Assembly: GCA_958349055.1 (NCBI GenBank)
Contig: CATWBO010000014.1
Location: 1-50,862, forward strand
Source of the DNA: an uncultured bacterium
GTDB lineage: Bacteria > Actinomycetota > Coriobacteriia > Coriobacteriales > Coriobacteriaceae
DNA length: 50,862 nucleotides
Direction of reading: 5' to 3'
Position 1 is the stretch's first letter; each line of letters starts with the position of its first letter. Below the pieces are notes generated by a model. That model was not told the origin of the DNA. It made no database searches and saw only the letters and a list, made by a program, of their open reading frames with translations. Below are positions 25,144-33,327 of the stretch, one piece after another. The position numbers were made by a program, and so were the translations under genes.

Positions 25144-25809
25144 ATGGCAGCTTTTTCCACCGTGATCTTTGACCTTGACGGCACCATCCTCAACACGCTC
25201 GAGGACCTGGCGGCCGCCGGCAACCACATCTGCGAGATACACGGCTGGCCCACGTTTGCCGTGGACGAGTACCGCTACAAGGTGGGAAACGGCATGCTTA
25301 AGCTGGTTGAGCGCTTTATGCCCGCCGAGTACGCGGGCGACGGCCGTATGTTTGAGCAGACGCTTGCCGAGTTTAGGGCCTATTACGGCGAGCACAAGGA
25401 GGACCATACCTCACCCTACGCCGGCACGATTGAGATGCTCGACCGCCTACGCGCAGCGGGCGTTCAGCTTGCCGTGCTCACCAACAAGGACCATATTTCG
25501 GCAGCCCCGCTTATCGAGAAATACTTTGGTTCCGAGCGCTTTGCGCTGGTGCAGGGCCGTGTCGATGCGTTTCCGCCTAAGCCCGAAGCACCCGTCACGC
25601 TGCATGTGATGGAGGAGCTGGGTGCCGATCCGGCAACCACGCTCTATGTGGGCGATTCCAATGTCGATGTTCTGACCGGCCACAACGCCGGCCTTAAGAG
25701 CGCCGGCGTCAGCTGGGGCTTCCGCGGCCGTGCAGAGCTCGAAGCAGCCGGCGCCGACTACGTGGTGGACACCCAGGAAGAGCTCGCGACGCTGATCTTG
25801 GGCGAGTAA
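25144..25809 (+). CDS. HAD-superfamily phosphatase, phosphoglycolate-phosphatase-like
   Basis: A 221-residue HAD hydrolase. Motif I is FDLDGTILNT, with the nucleophile and acid/base aspartates. The helical cap domain follows. Motif II lies in AVLTNKD, motif III lies near PPKPEAP, and motif IV is YVGDSNVDVLTG. This order and length match Gph/PGP phosphatases; the true substrate is not known. The ATG at 25144 follows GGGAGCG; the frame from 25063 was rejected because motif I must be near the N-terminus. A truncated copy of the gene lies 3 kb upstream. Confidence 0.88.
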   Translation: MAAFSTVIFDLDGTILNTLEDLAAAGNHICEIHGWPTFAVDEYRYKVGNGMLKLVERFMPAEYAGDGRMFEQTLAEFRAYYGEHKEDHTSPYAGTIEMLDRLRAAGVQLAVLTNKDHISAAPLIEKYFGSERFALVQGRVDAFPPKPEAPVTLHVMEELGADPATTLYVGDSNVDVLTGHNAGLKSAGVSWGFRGRAELEAAGADYVVDTQEELATLILGE

Positions 25810-25848
25810 CGAAGCCGACGCGCTACGCAGTCGCGGCGATTGTGCCGT

Positions 25849-26022
25849 GCGGAAACTGCGTCCCGTTTTGACGCCTCAAACTGGGACGCACTTTCCAGTT
25901 GAGCCCCGTTGGGGAAACGGCATCCCGTTTCAAAGCAATATTCCGGGTCGCGGTTTCCGCAACCCACCCCATCCGGAAACCGCGACCCACTATTCAGCCA
26001 AAAACCGGGTCGCATTTTCCCG
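25849..26022. repeat. Six-unit array of alternating GGAAA/TTTCC repeats
   Basis: Six units of about 18 bases alternate in direction with a spacing near 30 bases. Neighbours pair: 25851-25864 with 25883-25896 (one mismatch) and 25945-25959 with 25974-25988 (15 perfect base pairs). The shared pattern is GGAAA-NN-GCG-N-CCC and its complement. A shorter array of the same kind lies at 7443-7554. No gene is in 25810-26344. Confidence 0.6.
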
Positions 26023-26047
26023 AGCGTTCGCGATGCAACGCTGGTGC

Positions 26048-26170
26048 AAGGAGTGTCCCCAACTGCCGGCAGAAAAGGAACGTCCAACTGCCACCTTCGG
26101 CAGCGATGGCAACGCCGTTGTTCAAAGAGTGTCCCCAACGACAAGTCGTTTAAGAACGTCCCCAATGACT
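26048..26170 (+). repeat. GTCCCC-frame hairpin repeat, two tandem copies
   Basis: Copy one (26048-26092) has the arm GGCAG followed by CTGCC. Copy two (26125-26170) has AGTCGTT followed by AATGACT, which pair with one G-U. The loop AAGAACGTCCCC (or AAAAGGAACGTCC) is kept. GGCAACGCCG lies between the copies. The second copy ends about 20 bases before structured element copy C. Confidence 0.5.
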
Positions 26171-26190
26171 ACGTCGCGGGCAGAGGACGG

Positions 26191-26337
26191 ACAGCGAAAA
26201 CGCCCCTAAGCGAGCAAGGTGACGTGAAATGAAAGGGCGCTGACCTTCTGGTCGCGCCCTTGAAATTGAACGTCAGATTGCCGCTTAGGGGCGTTTGCAG
26301 CGTCGAGCAGTTACGCGGTTTGGCAAAACCGCGTAAC
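26191..26337 (+). ncRNA. Structured RNA-like element, copy C
   Basis: The outer helix is a perfect 15 bp (26198-26212 with 26282-26296). The second helix is TGACGT (26220-26225) with ACGTCA (26270-26275). The inner hairpin is AAGGGCGC (26233-26240) with GCGCCCTT (26254-26261), capped by GACC-TTCT-GGTC. The terminal 12-bp hairpin runs from 26310 to 26337. The linkers are the same as in copies A, B and D. It lies between the convergent phosphatase and lipoprotein genes, 7 bases from the lipoprotein stop codon. Confidence 0.62.
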
Positions 26338-26344
26338 CCCCTCC

Positions 26345-26902
26345 CTAGCTCAGCATCGCATCCATCATCTCGGAGTTGACGGAGTCGTCAGCAGACCACT
26401 CGCCGTCGTCGTTGCAGGTGTACTTGAAGATAACCGTGGTCTTCCTGGGCTCGGTGGCCTTGGTCACATCGACCATCACCTGGCCGGCCATCTTGTACAG
26501 CTCATCATCGGAAGGCATCGTATCAAGCGCAGCGACCTTCTCCTGATACTGGGTGGAGAAGTCCTCGACGATCTTGTTCATAGACTTGCAGGTGATGGAG
26601 ACCTCGGCGGTTGCAACGCCCTTGTCCTCGTCGACCGTCACGTCGCCGATCTCGTAATCAAAACCCTCGAGATAGGTCTTGGCATACTCCTTGGGATCGA
26701 TGCCCAGCTGCTCGAATTCGTCGCCCGAAGCCTCTTCCAGACCAGAGAGGAAATCGTCGCCACCGTTTTTGACCTCATCGAACTGAGTCGTAAGGTCCTC
26801 GGTGATGAGTTCTTCGATCGAGGGGCCTCCGCAACCGGAAAGCACGACCACGCATGCAACCAAGACGGCCATGAGGGGCGCAAGCAGCAGCTTCTTTTTC
26901 AT
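26345..26902 (-). CDS. Lipoprotein, function unknown
   Basis: A 185-residue secreted lipoprotein. A short positive N-terminus (MKKKLLL) and a hydrophobic stretch lead to the lipobox LSGC, with the lipidated Cys at about residue 24. The mature part is acidic and helical at first (SIEELITEDLTTQFDEV), then mixed, with VATAEVSITCKSMNK and TTVIFKYTCNDDGEW. This layout resembles the small DUF5105/DUF4854-type lipoproteins of Gram-positive gut bacteria, but I cannot name it firmly. The ATG at 26902 follows GGGAGGAC. It is a single gene that converges on the phosphatase. Confidence 0.85.
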   Translation of the reverse strand: MKKKLLLAPLMAVLVACVVVLSGCGGPSIEELITEDLTTQFDEVKNGGDDFLSGLEEASGDEFEQLGIDPKEYAKTYLEGFDYEIGDVTVDEDKGVATAEVSITCKSMNKIVEDFSTQYQEKVAALDTMPSDDELYKMAGQVMVDVTKATEPRKTTVIFKYTCNDDGEWSADDSVNSEMMDAMLS

Positions 26903-27081
26903 GTTGTCCTCCCAATAAGCGGCACCGTGCCTCCCAACACGGCGCACGTTGTAATAAGTAAGCTCATACTATCCACTTATGAACACCCCCGACAGCACGA
27001 AAGCGCGGTCGGTTCGTTTTAGCGTCCGAACGGTCTGCGAGTCCGCTCAGCGTGCAATAAAGCGCATCGGTACCGTGCAAT

Positions 27082-27113
27082 AAAAAAGGGTGGCCGGACA
27101 ATCCGACCACCCC
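27082..27113 (-). terminator. Intrinsic terminator after the PTS IIA gene
   Basis: On the minus strand, GGGGTGGTCGG and CCGGCCACCC pair around ATTGT (one G-T pair) and are followed by TTTTTT. It begins about 24 bases past the IIA stop codon. Confidence 0.88.
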
Positions 27114-27137
27114 AAAACATCCTGTGAATGCCGCGAT

Positions 27138-27674
27138 TTACTTGCGGACAACCTTGACGATAGCATCGCCGGCGGCGACAGCGGAGTCGGCCTCGACGGC
27201 GAGCTCGACATCGGCGAACTCGGCGGTGTTGGACACGGCCACGACGACGCAGTCCTTGTAGCCGGCAGCGGCGATCTTGGCGCGGTCGATCTTGAGCATG
27301 GGCTGGCCGGCCTTCACGACATCGTCAGCCTTGACGAAGCCCTCGAAGCCGTCGCCGTTCATGTTGACGGTATCGACGCCAACGTGCACCAGGACCTCGA
27401 TGCCGCTATCGGACTGCAGGCCCACAGCGTGACCCATGGTGACGGTAACCTTGCCGTCGCAGGGGGCATAGACCAGATCGTCCTCGGGCCACACGGCGCA
27501 GCCCTTGCCCAGGACCTCGCCACCAAAGACGGGATCAGGCACATCGGCCATCTTGATGACCTTGCCCTTGACGGGCGAGCACAGCACGTCGGCGCCGGCA
27601 GAAGCAGAGATGGAGGCCGGAGCAGCGGCAGCCGCGGGCTCAGCCTTCTTCTTGAACATGTCAAACAGACCCAT
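27138..27674 (-). CDS. crr: PTS glucose-family IIA component, stand-alone
   Basis: A 178-residue EIIA-Glc-like phosphocarrier. A short N-terminus (MGLFDMFKKK) and an Ala/Pro linker (about 11-28) precede the beta-sandwich domain. The phosphorylated histidine is His97 in IEVLVHVGVDTV, and the partner His82 lies in GHAVG. It passes phosphate from HPr to a IIB domain. It is not fused to IIB or IIC. The IIBC protein at 42386 lacks a IIA domain, so this protein may serve it and other transporters; a regulatory role is also possible. The ATG at 27674 follows GAGGAGAAAA. The use of crr reflects the family only. Confidence 0.9.
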   Translation of the reverse strand: MGLFDMFKKKAEPAAAAAPASISASAGADVLCSPVKGKVIKMADVPDPVFGGEVLGKGCAVWPEDDLVYAPCDGKVTVTMGHAVGLQSDSGIEVLVHVGVDTVNMNGDGFEGFVKADDVVKAGQPMLKIDRAKIAAAGYKDCVVVAVSNTAEFADVELAVEADSAVAAGDAIVKVVRK

Positions 27675-27814
27675 ACGTTTTCTCCTCTTGATTAAGCGCA
27701 ACGTAGTGCGCATGCCTACGGTAATTATAGTGCCAAATGGACCAAAAACTAAGGTGGGGAGTCGAATCGAAAACCCCGCCGATGTCTTTGTCCCATCGAT
27801 AGCCGTTTTGTTGA

Positions 27815-27933
27815 TTAGCCCTCGATGAGCCCCAAGTGCACAAAGGCGTTCCAGATGCCATCGTCGTCAACGCCGGTGGCCGCGTAGTCGGCGGCCGGTC
27901 CGGCGTTCGGTAGAACGCCGGAACCTAAATCCC
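27815..27933 (-). pseudogene. C-terminal fragment of a Cof-type HAD hydrolase
   Basis: Minus-strand reading gives VLPNAGPAADYAATGVDDDG and then IWNAFVHLGLIEG with a stop at 27815. This matches the usual last 30 residues of Cof-type sugar phosphatases (AADYVT, then EDGV, then the terminal helix). No upstream coding part exists because the glucosidase gene ends at 27934. It is a leftover of a deleted gene. A perfect 10-bp hairpin (27899-27922) lies across its beginning. Confidence 0.6.
27899..27922. terminator. Hairpin just past the glucosidase stop codon
   Basis: TCCGGCGTTC (27899-27908) pairs perfectly with GAACGCCGGA (27913-27922) around GGTA. No T-run follows, so termination is only suggested by its position. 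Confidence 0.4.
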
Positions 27934-29382
27934 CTATTCCAGGCCTTCCACGCCGTTGGACTTGATGATCTTCTGGTATGCGAAGAAGCTGTCCTTGCGG
28001 CGGCGCTCGTAGGTGCCGGTGCCGTCGTCGTACTTATCGACGTGGATGAAGCCGTAGCGCTTGCGCATCTCGCCGGTGCCGGCGGACACCAGGTCGATGG
28101 GGCCCCACCAGGTGTAGGCGATCAGGTCGACGCCATCGGCGACGGCCTCGCCCATGGCCTTGATGTGGCTCTGCAGATAGGCGATGCGGTACGGATCGTG
28201 GATGGAGCCGTCCTCCTCGACCTCATCGTAGGCGCCCATACCGTTCTCGACCACCATCAGCGGAATCTCGTAGCGGGCGTAGATCTCGTTGAGGGCGATG
28301 CGCAGACCCAGCGGGTCGATCTGCCAGCCCCAATCGGTGGACTCCAGATAGGGGTTCTTGCCGCCAAAGGTCATGTTGCCCTCAGTCATCTCGTGATCCT
28401 TGTGGGTGCCCACAGTGCCGGACATGTAGTAGCTAAAGGTGTAGAAATCGACCTTGCCGTCGGCGATATCCTGCAGGTCGCCGTCCTCCATCACGAGCTC
28501 GACATCGTTTTCGGCCCAGAAGCGCTTGGCATAGAACGGGTACTTGCCGCGCACCTGTACGTCGGAGCAGTACCAGTTCATGGTATTCATCTCCTGCTGC
28601 GTGGCGAACACGTCGGCCGGATCGCACGTGGCGGCATAGGAGAGGATGAAGCAGTCCATGTTGCCCATCTTAAACTGCGGATAGTGCTCGTGGGCATAGC
28701 GCACGACGCGGCCGCTGGCGACAAACTGGTGATGCAGGGCCTGCATACGGGCCTGCGGCGTGGTGTGGACCGCCGAAGCCGGGCCCTCAAAGCCCTGGAT
28801 CATGCTGGTCCCAAAGAGGTTACCCATGTCCATGGTGCCGCAGTTGATCTCGTTGAAGGTGAGCCAGAACTTGACCTTGTCCTGGTAGCGGTCAAAGACG
28901 GTCTGGCAGTACTTCTCAAAGAAGCCGATGAGCTCGCGGCTTGCCCAGCCGTTGTACTTCTCGACCAGGTGATAGGGCATCTCGTAGTGTGAGAGGGTCA
29001 CGAGCGGCTCGATGTTGTGAGCGCGCAGGCAGTCGAAAACGCGGTCGTAGAAGGCGAGGCCGGCCTCGTTGGGCTCGGCGTCGTCGCCGTTGGGGAAGAT
29101 ACGGCTCCAGGAGATGGACATGCGGAACATGTTGAAGCCCATCTCGGCGAACAGCGCGATATCCTCCTCGTAGTGATGGTAGAAATCGATGCCATCATGG
29201 TTGGGATAGAAGCGGTTGGGGTCGATATCGATCGTGATCTGGCGCGGCTCCTTATAGCTGCCGCCCAGGAAGTGGTCGTCGACGGAAGCACCGCGGCCGT
29301 CCACGTTCCAAGCGCCCTCAAACTGGTTGGCGGCGGTGGCGCCACCCCAATAGAAACCCTCGGGGAACTTGATGTTTGCCAT
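27934..29382 (-). CDS. 6-phospho-beta-glucosidase, GH1
   Basis: A 482-residue glycoside hydrolase family 1 enzyme of full length. The acid/base is Glu178 in TFNEIN and the nucleophile is Glu379 in VVENGMGAYDEV. The N-terminal FYWGGATAANQFEGAW and the end SAGTGEMRKRYGFIHVD are typical; the Ser and Lys-x-Tyr of the latter bind the 6-phosphate in PTS-linked members. It would split phosphorylated beta-glucosides such as cellobiose or aryl glucosides after PTS import. The ATG at 29382 is 6 bases after AAGGAG; an ATG two codons earlier touches that site. The araC gene lies upstream on the same strand, across a repeat. Confidence 0.95.
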   Translation of the reverse strand: MANIKFPEGFYWGGATAANQFEGAWNVDGRGASVDDHFLGGSYKEPRQITIDIDPNRFYPNHDGIDFYHHYEEDIALFAEMGFNMFRMSISWSRIFPNGDDAEPNEAGLAFYDRVFDCLRAHNIEPLVTLSHYEMPYHLVEKYNGWASRELIGFFEKYCQTVFDRYQDKVKFWLTFNEINCGTMDMGNLFGTSMIQGFEGPASAVHTTPQARMQALHHQFVASGRVVRYAHEHYPQFKMGNMDCFILSYAATCDPADVFATQQEMNTMNWYCSDVQVRGKYPFYAKRFWAENDVELVMEDGDLQDIADGKVDFYTFSYYMSGTVGTHKDHEMTEGNMTFGGKNPYLESTDWGWQIDPLGLRIALNEIYARYEIPLMVVENGMGAYDEVEEDGSIHDPYRIAYLQSHIKAMGEAVADGVDLIAYTWWGPIDLVSAGTGEMRKRYGFIHVDKYDDGTGTYERRRKDSFFAYQKIIKSNGVEGLE

Positions 29383-29523
29383 GAGCATCTCCTTTGCATC
29401 GTGGGTCGATAAGCCGAGTATCGCCCACGCGGGAGACATGCGGGGGCGGGCGCGCCAAACCCGACACTTCTTTTCGCGCCCGCCGCCTGCCGTCGCCCCG
29501 CCCCTGACACTTCCTGATACCTG

Positions 29524-29548
29524 CCAAAAAGGGACAGGTTTATTTTGG
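29524..29548. repeat. Single CCAAAA-type 25-base repeat
   Basis: CCAAAAAGGGACAGGTTTAT then TTTGG, identical to one arm of the hairpin at 16418-16487 except for one base. It lies 7 bases past the stop codon of the AraC-type gene (minus strand). Its ends CCAAAA and TTTTGG can form a 6-bp stem. Confidence 0.65.
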
Positions 29549-29554
29549 TCGGTT

Positions 29555-30562
29555 TTATCTGGGCAAACGCTGACGATAGGCAGCCGGCGTGCAACCATAG
29601 CGCTCGGCAAACTTTTTGTAGAAGAAGCTCATGTTGGCATAGCCCGCCTCGCGCGCCGCGGCTTCTGCGGTGGCACCGGCGTCGAGCAGTGCCGCCGCGC
29701 GCGCCAGGCGGCTCTCCTGCACCAGCTGCATAAACGTGCGACCTGTCTGCCGTTTGAGCAGCGCGCTTGCGTAGTTGGGACTCAGGTGTAGATGGCGGGC
29801 CACGTCGTCGAGCGTGCAGTCGCGGGCATGGCGCTCAATGTAGCCCATCGCCGCCGCAACTTGCGCCGATGGCAGCGCGGGTGCATCCGTTTGCAGCAGG
29901 CCGACTTCGTAGCTTTGCATGAGCTCAACCAGCAGCAGCTCGAACAGCCTCGAGACAATCTGGGGGCTCGCCGGCGTGGGGTCCAGGCGCTCGCACAGCA
30001 TCTCCTGCATATAGCGGCGCACACGGCGGCTGCTGCCCGTATGGAAATGCACGTGGCCGCGATGGTCGGTTTCATCGTTGAGGGCGTTGAGCAGGAACCG
30101 CGAGACCGCGCTTGCGGGCGAAAGGCTTTGCTCCAGGCTGCGGCTGAGCATTGGCCGCGAAATGATGACGCTCAACATAATGTCGTGCTCGCCGAGCTCG
30201 CCTACGGCATGCGGGCAGGCGGCATCGAGCAGGAGCACCTCGTTTTGAGCAAGCGTGAGCGCCGCACCGTTAACGATTTGCGGCGCTCGTCCTCGATAGA
30301 CATAGCTGATTTCGACATAATCATGCACGTGTTCCGGCACAGGATTGAAGCGCGAGTTGCGCACAATCGATAGGCCCTCGGGCATGCCTTCTTGTCGTAG
30401 GGCAAGCGTTGGGTTGCCGATTTTACGGATATGTCGACCATCGACATCTCCTCGATTACCTTGACCGAGTACATCGTTCCAGTCATAGCGGGCGCCCGCG
30501 CGATAGGCGCGCTCACTGTCGGTCAGCTTGAGCAGAAGGCTGTCCAAACATGCGATATCCAT
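29555..30562 (-). CDS. AraC-family transcriptional regulator
   Basis: A 335-residue regulator. The N-terminal half has a cupin-type sensor pattern (VPEHVHDYVEISYVYRG and NGAALTLAQNEVLLLDAACPH). The C-terminal AraC domain (about 230-333) has both HTHs: CTLDDVARHLHLSPNYASAL and YANMSFFYKKFAERYGCTPA. It lies between the GH1 glucosidase (downstream, same strand) and a divergent large glycosidase, so it likely controls one or both in response to a sugar. The ribosome binding site before the ATG at 30562 is weak (GATGGTGG). The 116-base divergent gap has no clear palindrome. Confidence 0.9.
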   Translation of the reverse strand: MDIACLDSLLLKLTDSERAYRAGARYDWNDVLGQGNRGDVDGRHIRKIGNPTLALRQEGMPEGLSIVRNSRFNPVPEHVHDYVEISYVYRGRAPQIVNGAALTLAQNEVLLLDAACPHAVGELGEHDIMLSVIISRPMLSRSLEQSLSPASAVSRFLLNALNDETDHRGHVHFHTGSSRRVRRYMQEMLCERLDPTPASPQIVSRLFELLLVELMQSYEVGLLQTDAPALPSAQVAAAMGYIERHARDCTLDDVARHLHLSPNYASALLKRQTGRTFMQLVQESRLARAAALLDAGATAEAAAREAGYANMSFFYKKFAERYGCTPAAYRQRLPR

Positions 30563-30678
30563 AGCACCACCATCGTTGATTCGGTCATATTCTGCCGTGG
30601 TTTTGATATTAGCAGGACGACGCGCTCGACGTACTCTGACTTCAATGGATTTGAAAGGTTGGTTTTGGAGGAGTGGGT

Positions 30679-33285
30679 ATGGCGGCGTATTTTGAGCAGG
30701 TGCTTGGCGGCACCTACGACAACCATGTGCTTCCGTTCTTGTGGCTCAAGGGCGAGGCGCGCGAGACGATTACCGAGTATTTGGAGCAGATTGCCGGCGC
30801 GGATATCCGCGAAGTCTGCCTCGAGTCGCGCACGCATCCCGATTTCTGTCACGACGACTGGTGGTCCGACCTGTGGTTTATTATCGACGAGTGCAAGCGT
30901 CTGGGATTGAAGATCTGGCTGCTCGACGACGCGCACTTCCCCACGGGCTATGCCAATGGCGCGCTCGAAGGCGAGGGCGTCGACCCCGCGCTCAAGAAGA
31001 CCGTGCTCAAGCATCGCACGATAACGGTTGTCGGTCCTCAGCCGTCCACGACTATCAAGCTCGGCAATCTCATGGATCCCACGGAGCGCTTTGTGGGCGC
31101 AGCGGCTTTTGACGCCGCCGGTATGCCACTCGATCTTGCGCTTGCTGTTGAGCATGCCGACGACGGCACCCCTACCCGCCTGCGTTTTGACGCTCCCGCC
31201 GGCATTACCACGATTGAGCTCTACGTCACCAGCCAAAAGACCGGCTTTCGCGATGAGTACATCAACATGGTCGACGCCGCCTCGTGCCGCGTGCTGATCG
31301 ATGCCGTCTACGAGCCCACATTTGAGCATCTGGGCGACGAGTTCGGCAAGACCATCCTGGGCTTCTTTACCGATGAGCCCGGCTTTATGAACGAGAAGGG
31401 CACCACGCTTGACGATGCTTCTACCAGCAGCTTTATCGGGCGAGGCGACCTAGCGCTGCCGTGGTCGGACGAGCTTGCCCGCCGCCTGCACGATGCGCTT
31501 GGCGAGGGCTGGCCCACCAAACTGCACGGCCTTTGGGCACGTGAGGCAAACGGCGCCCAAGTTCGCCACGCCTATATGGGCCTTGCCACGCAGCTCTACC
31601 GCAGCTGCTTTGACGAGCAGATCGGCGATTGGTGCCGCGCGCACGGCGTTATGCACATTGGCCACGTGATCGAGGACAAGAGTTGCCACACACGTCTGGG
31701 CCAGGGCGCGGGACACTACTTCCGCGCGGTCGCGGGGCAGGACATGGCGGGCATCGATGTTGTCATCAATCAGCTCGTCCCCGGCGTCGACCGTGAGCAC
31801 TACAGCTATTTCCACGGCGCGTGGAACATGGAGTTCTTTACGTACGCGCTTGCCAAGCTGGGCTCTTCGGCCGCGCGCCTCGACCCCAAAAAGCAGGGGC
31901 GTTGCATGGCCGAGGTCTTTGGCGCCTTTGGCTGGCACGAGGGCCTGCGCGAGATGAAATGGATTGCCGACCATATGCTCGTCCGCGGTATTAACTGGTT
32001 TACGCCACACGCGTTTAGCATGGCGCCCTTCCCCGATTGGGACTGCCCACCGCATTTTTACGCGCACGGCAACAACCCGCAATGGCCGCACTTTGGCCAG
32101 CTCATGCGCTATATGAATCGCACGGCGACGCTGCTTTCGGGAGGTCATGCCGCGCATCCCGTCGCCATCCTGTACCATGCCGATGCCGAGTGGGCCGGCA
32201 GCGCCATGCCTATCGAGCGCGTGGCTGCCGAGCTCACGCGTGTGCAGATCGACTTTGATTTTGTGCCCGCCGAGGCTTTTGAGGATGAGGACCGTTACGA
32301 GGTTTCGATTGCCGATGGAATGCTTACCGTAAACGATTGTCGTTACCAGGCGTTTGTTATGCCAGGAGCTTCATTTATTGGCTCGGCGACGGCGCAGGCC
32401 GTAAGGCGCATGCTGGCGGCGGGCGTTATGGTCCTCGCCGTCGACGAGGTGCCGAGCACGCTTTACGACGTCGATGGCGTGGCTGAACTGGGTGAACTTG
32501 CAGCGACTCCGTTTGCTGATATGGCGGGCGTGCTGGCGAGCGTTGGGCTGCAGACGGTTGTCACCGACACGCCCCAGCCCTGGCTGCGCGCACTACGCTA
32601 TGAGCGCGCGGGCGAGACCTATGTGATGCTAGTCAACGAGCATCCGCGTGAGAGCATTCGCTGCACGGTTGCACTTGCTCGAGGCGAGCGCCTGCGCGGC
32701 ACGCGCCTCGACCTGCTGAACGGTACCGAACCCGTTGCGTTTGACGGCGTGCTGGAGCTGGAGCCCTTCGAGAGCTGCGTTGTCGTTTTGGAGGCAAACG
32801 GCGAAGTCGAGTCCGATAGCTTCGCGGACACGAGCGCGGGCGCGGATAGTGCGCCCGTCCTCGATATCGACGGTCCCTGGACCGTCGCCCTCTCCCCCGC
32901 CGGCGGCGATGGAGCCTTTGGCGAGCCGCAAAAGCTCGAGCAGCTGTGCGACCTCACGGCCGAGCAGTTCGCCGGCACCTGCGGCACATACCGCTACCGC
33001 ACGTCGTTCGAGCTGGCCGATGACCTCGCCGACACCGCCATTGACCTGGGTGATGTCTACGAAGTCGCGACGCTCACGCTCGACGGGCACTCGCTCGGCA
33101 CACGAATCTGCCCGCCCTATCGATTCGCCACCGGCCCGCTTGCCGCCGGTACGCACGAGCTCACGATCGATGTCATCAACACACTCGACCACGCGGTTCC
33201 CGACATTTTCGCCCTCACCGAGCCCGTCGCGCCCAGCGGCGTCCTCGGCCCCGTTACCCTTTGTGGGCAAAACCTGCCAAAATAA
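30679..33285 (+). CDS. Putative glycoside hydrolase (GH106-like layout)
   Basis: An 868-residue cytoplasmic protein without a signal peptide. The N-terminal two thirds read as a TIM-barrel glycosidase: REVCLESRTHPDFCHDDWW, LLDDAHFPTGYANG, ILGFFTDEPGF and MHIGHVIEDKS. FFTDEP is a plausible catalytic segment. A glutamine-amidotransferase-like fold (PVAILYHADAEW) and a C-terminal beta-sandwich (about 735-865, GTYRYRTSFELAD) follow. Such proteins are usually annotated as glycosylhydrolases related to alpha-L-rhamnosidases; the substrate is not known. The ATG at 30679 is 5 bases after GGAGGAG; GTG at 30673 is less likely. The stop codon lies inside a CCAAAA-type repeat, so the last residues may be repeat-derived. 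Confidence 0.7.
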   Translation: MAAYFEQVLGGTYDNHVLPFLWLKGEARETITEYLEQIAGADIREVCLESRTHPDFCHDDWWSDLWFIIDECKRLGLKIWLLDDAHFPTGYANGALEGEGVDPALKKTVLKHRTITVVGPQPSTTIKLGNLMDPTERFVGAAAFDAAGMPLDLALAVEHADDGTPTRLRFDAPAGITTIELYVTSQKTGFRDEYINMVDAASCRVLIDAVYEPTFEHLGDEFGKTILGFFTDEPGFMNEKGTTLDDASTSSFIGRGDLALPWSDELARRLHDALGEGWPTKLHGLWAREANGAQVRHAYMGLATQLYRSCFDEQIGDWCRAHGVMHIGHVIEDKSCHTRLGQGAGHYFRAVAGQDMAGIDVVINQLVPGVDREHYSYFHGAWNMEFFTYALAKLGSSAARLDPKKQGRCMAEVFGAFGWHEGLREMKWIADHMLVRGINWFTPHAFSMAPFPDWDCPPHFYAHGNNPQWPHFGQLMRYMNRTATLLSGGHAAHPVAILYHADAEWAGSAMPIERVAAELTRVQIDFDFVPAEAFEDEDRYEVSIADGMLTVNDCRYQAFVMPGASFIGSATAQAVRRMLAAGVMVLAVDEVPSTLYDVDGVAELGELAATPFADMAGVLASVGLQTVVTDTPQPWLRALRYERAGETYVMLVNEHPRESIRCTVALARGERLRGTRLDLLNGTEPVAFDGVLELEPFESCVVVLEANGEVESDSFADTSAGADSAPVLDIDGPWTVALSPAGGDGAFGEPQKLEQLCDLTAEQFAGTCGTYRYRTSFELADDLADTAIDLGDVYEVATLTLDGHSLGTRICPPYRFATGPLAAGTHELTIDVINTLDHAVPDIFALTEPVAPSGVLGPVTLCGQNLPK

Positions 33286-33301
33286 CCCTGTCCCTTTTTG
33301 G
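33277..33301. repeat. CCAAAA-type repeat overlapping a stop codon
   Basis: CCAAAATAACCCTGTCCCTT then TTTGG. The stop codon of the large glycosidase (33283-33285) is within the repeat, and the RpiR start codon is 26 bases past it. The same spacing to a start codon is seen before hypF. Confidence 0.65.
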
Positions 33302-33327
33302 TCGGTTTAGTGAGTGCGGGAGTTCGC

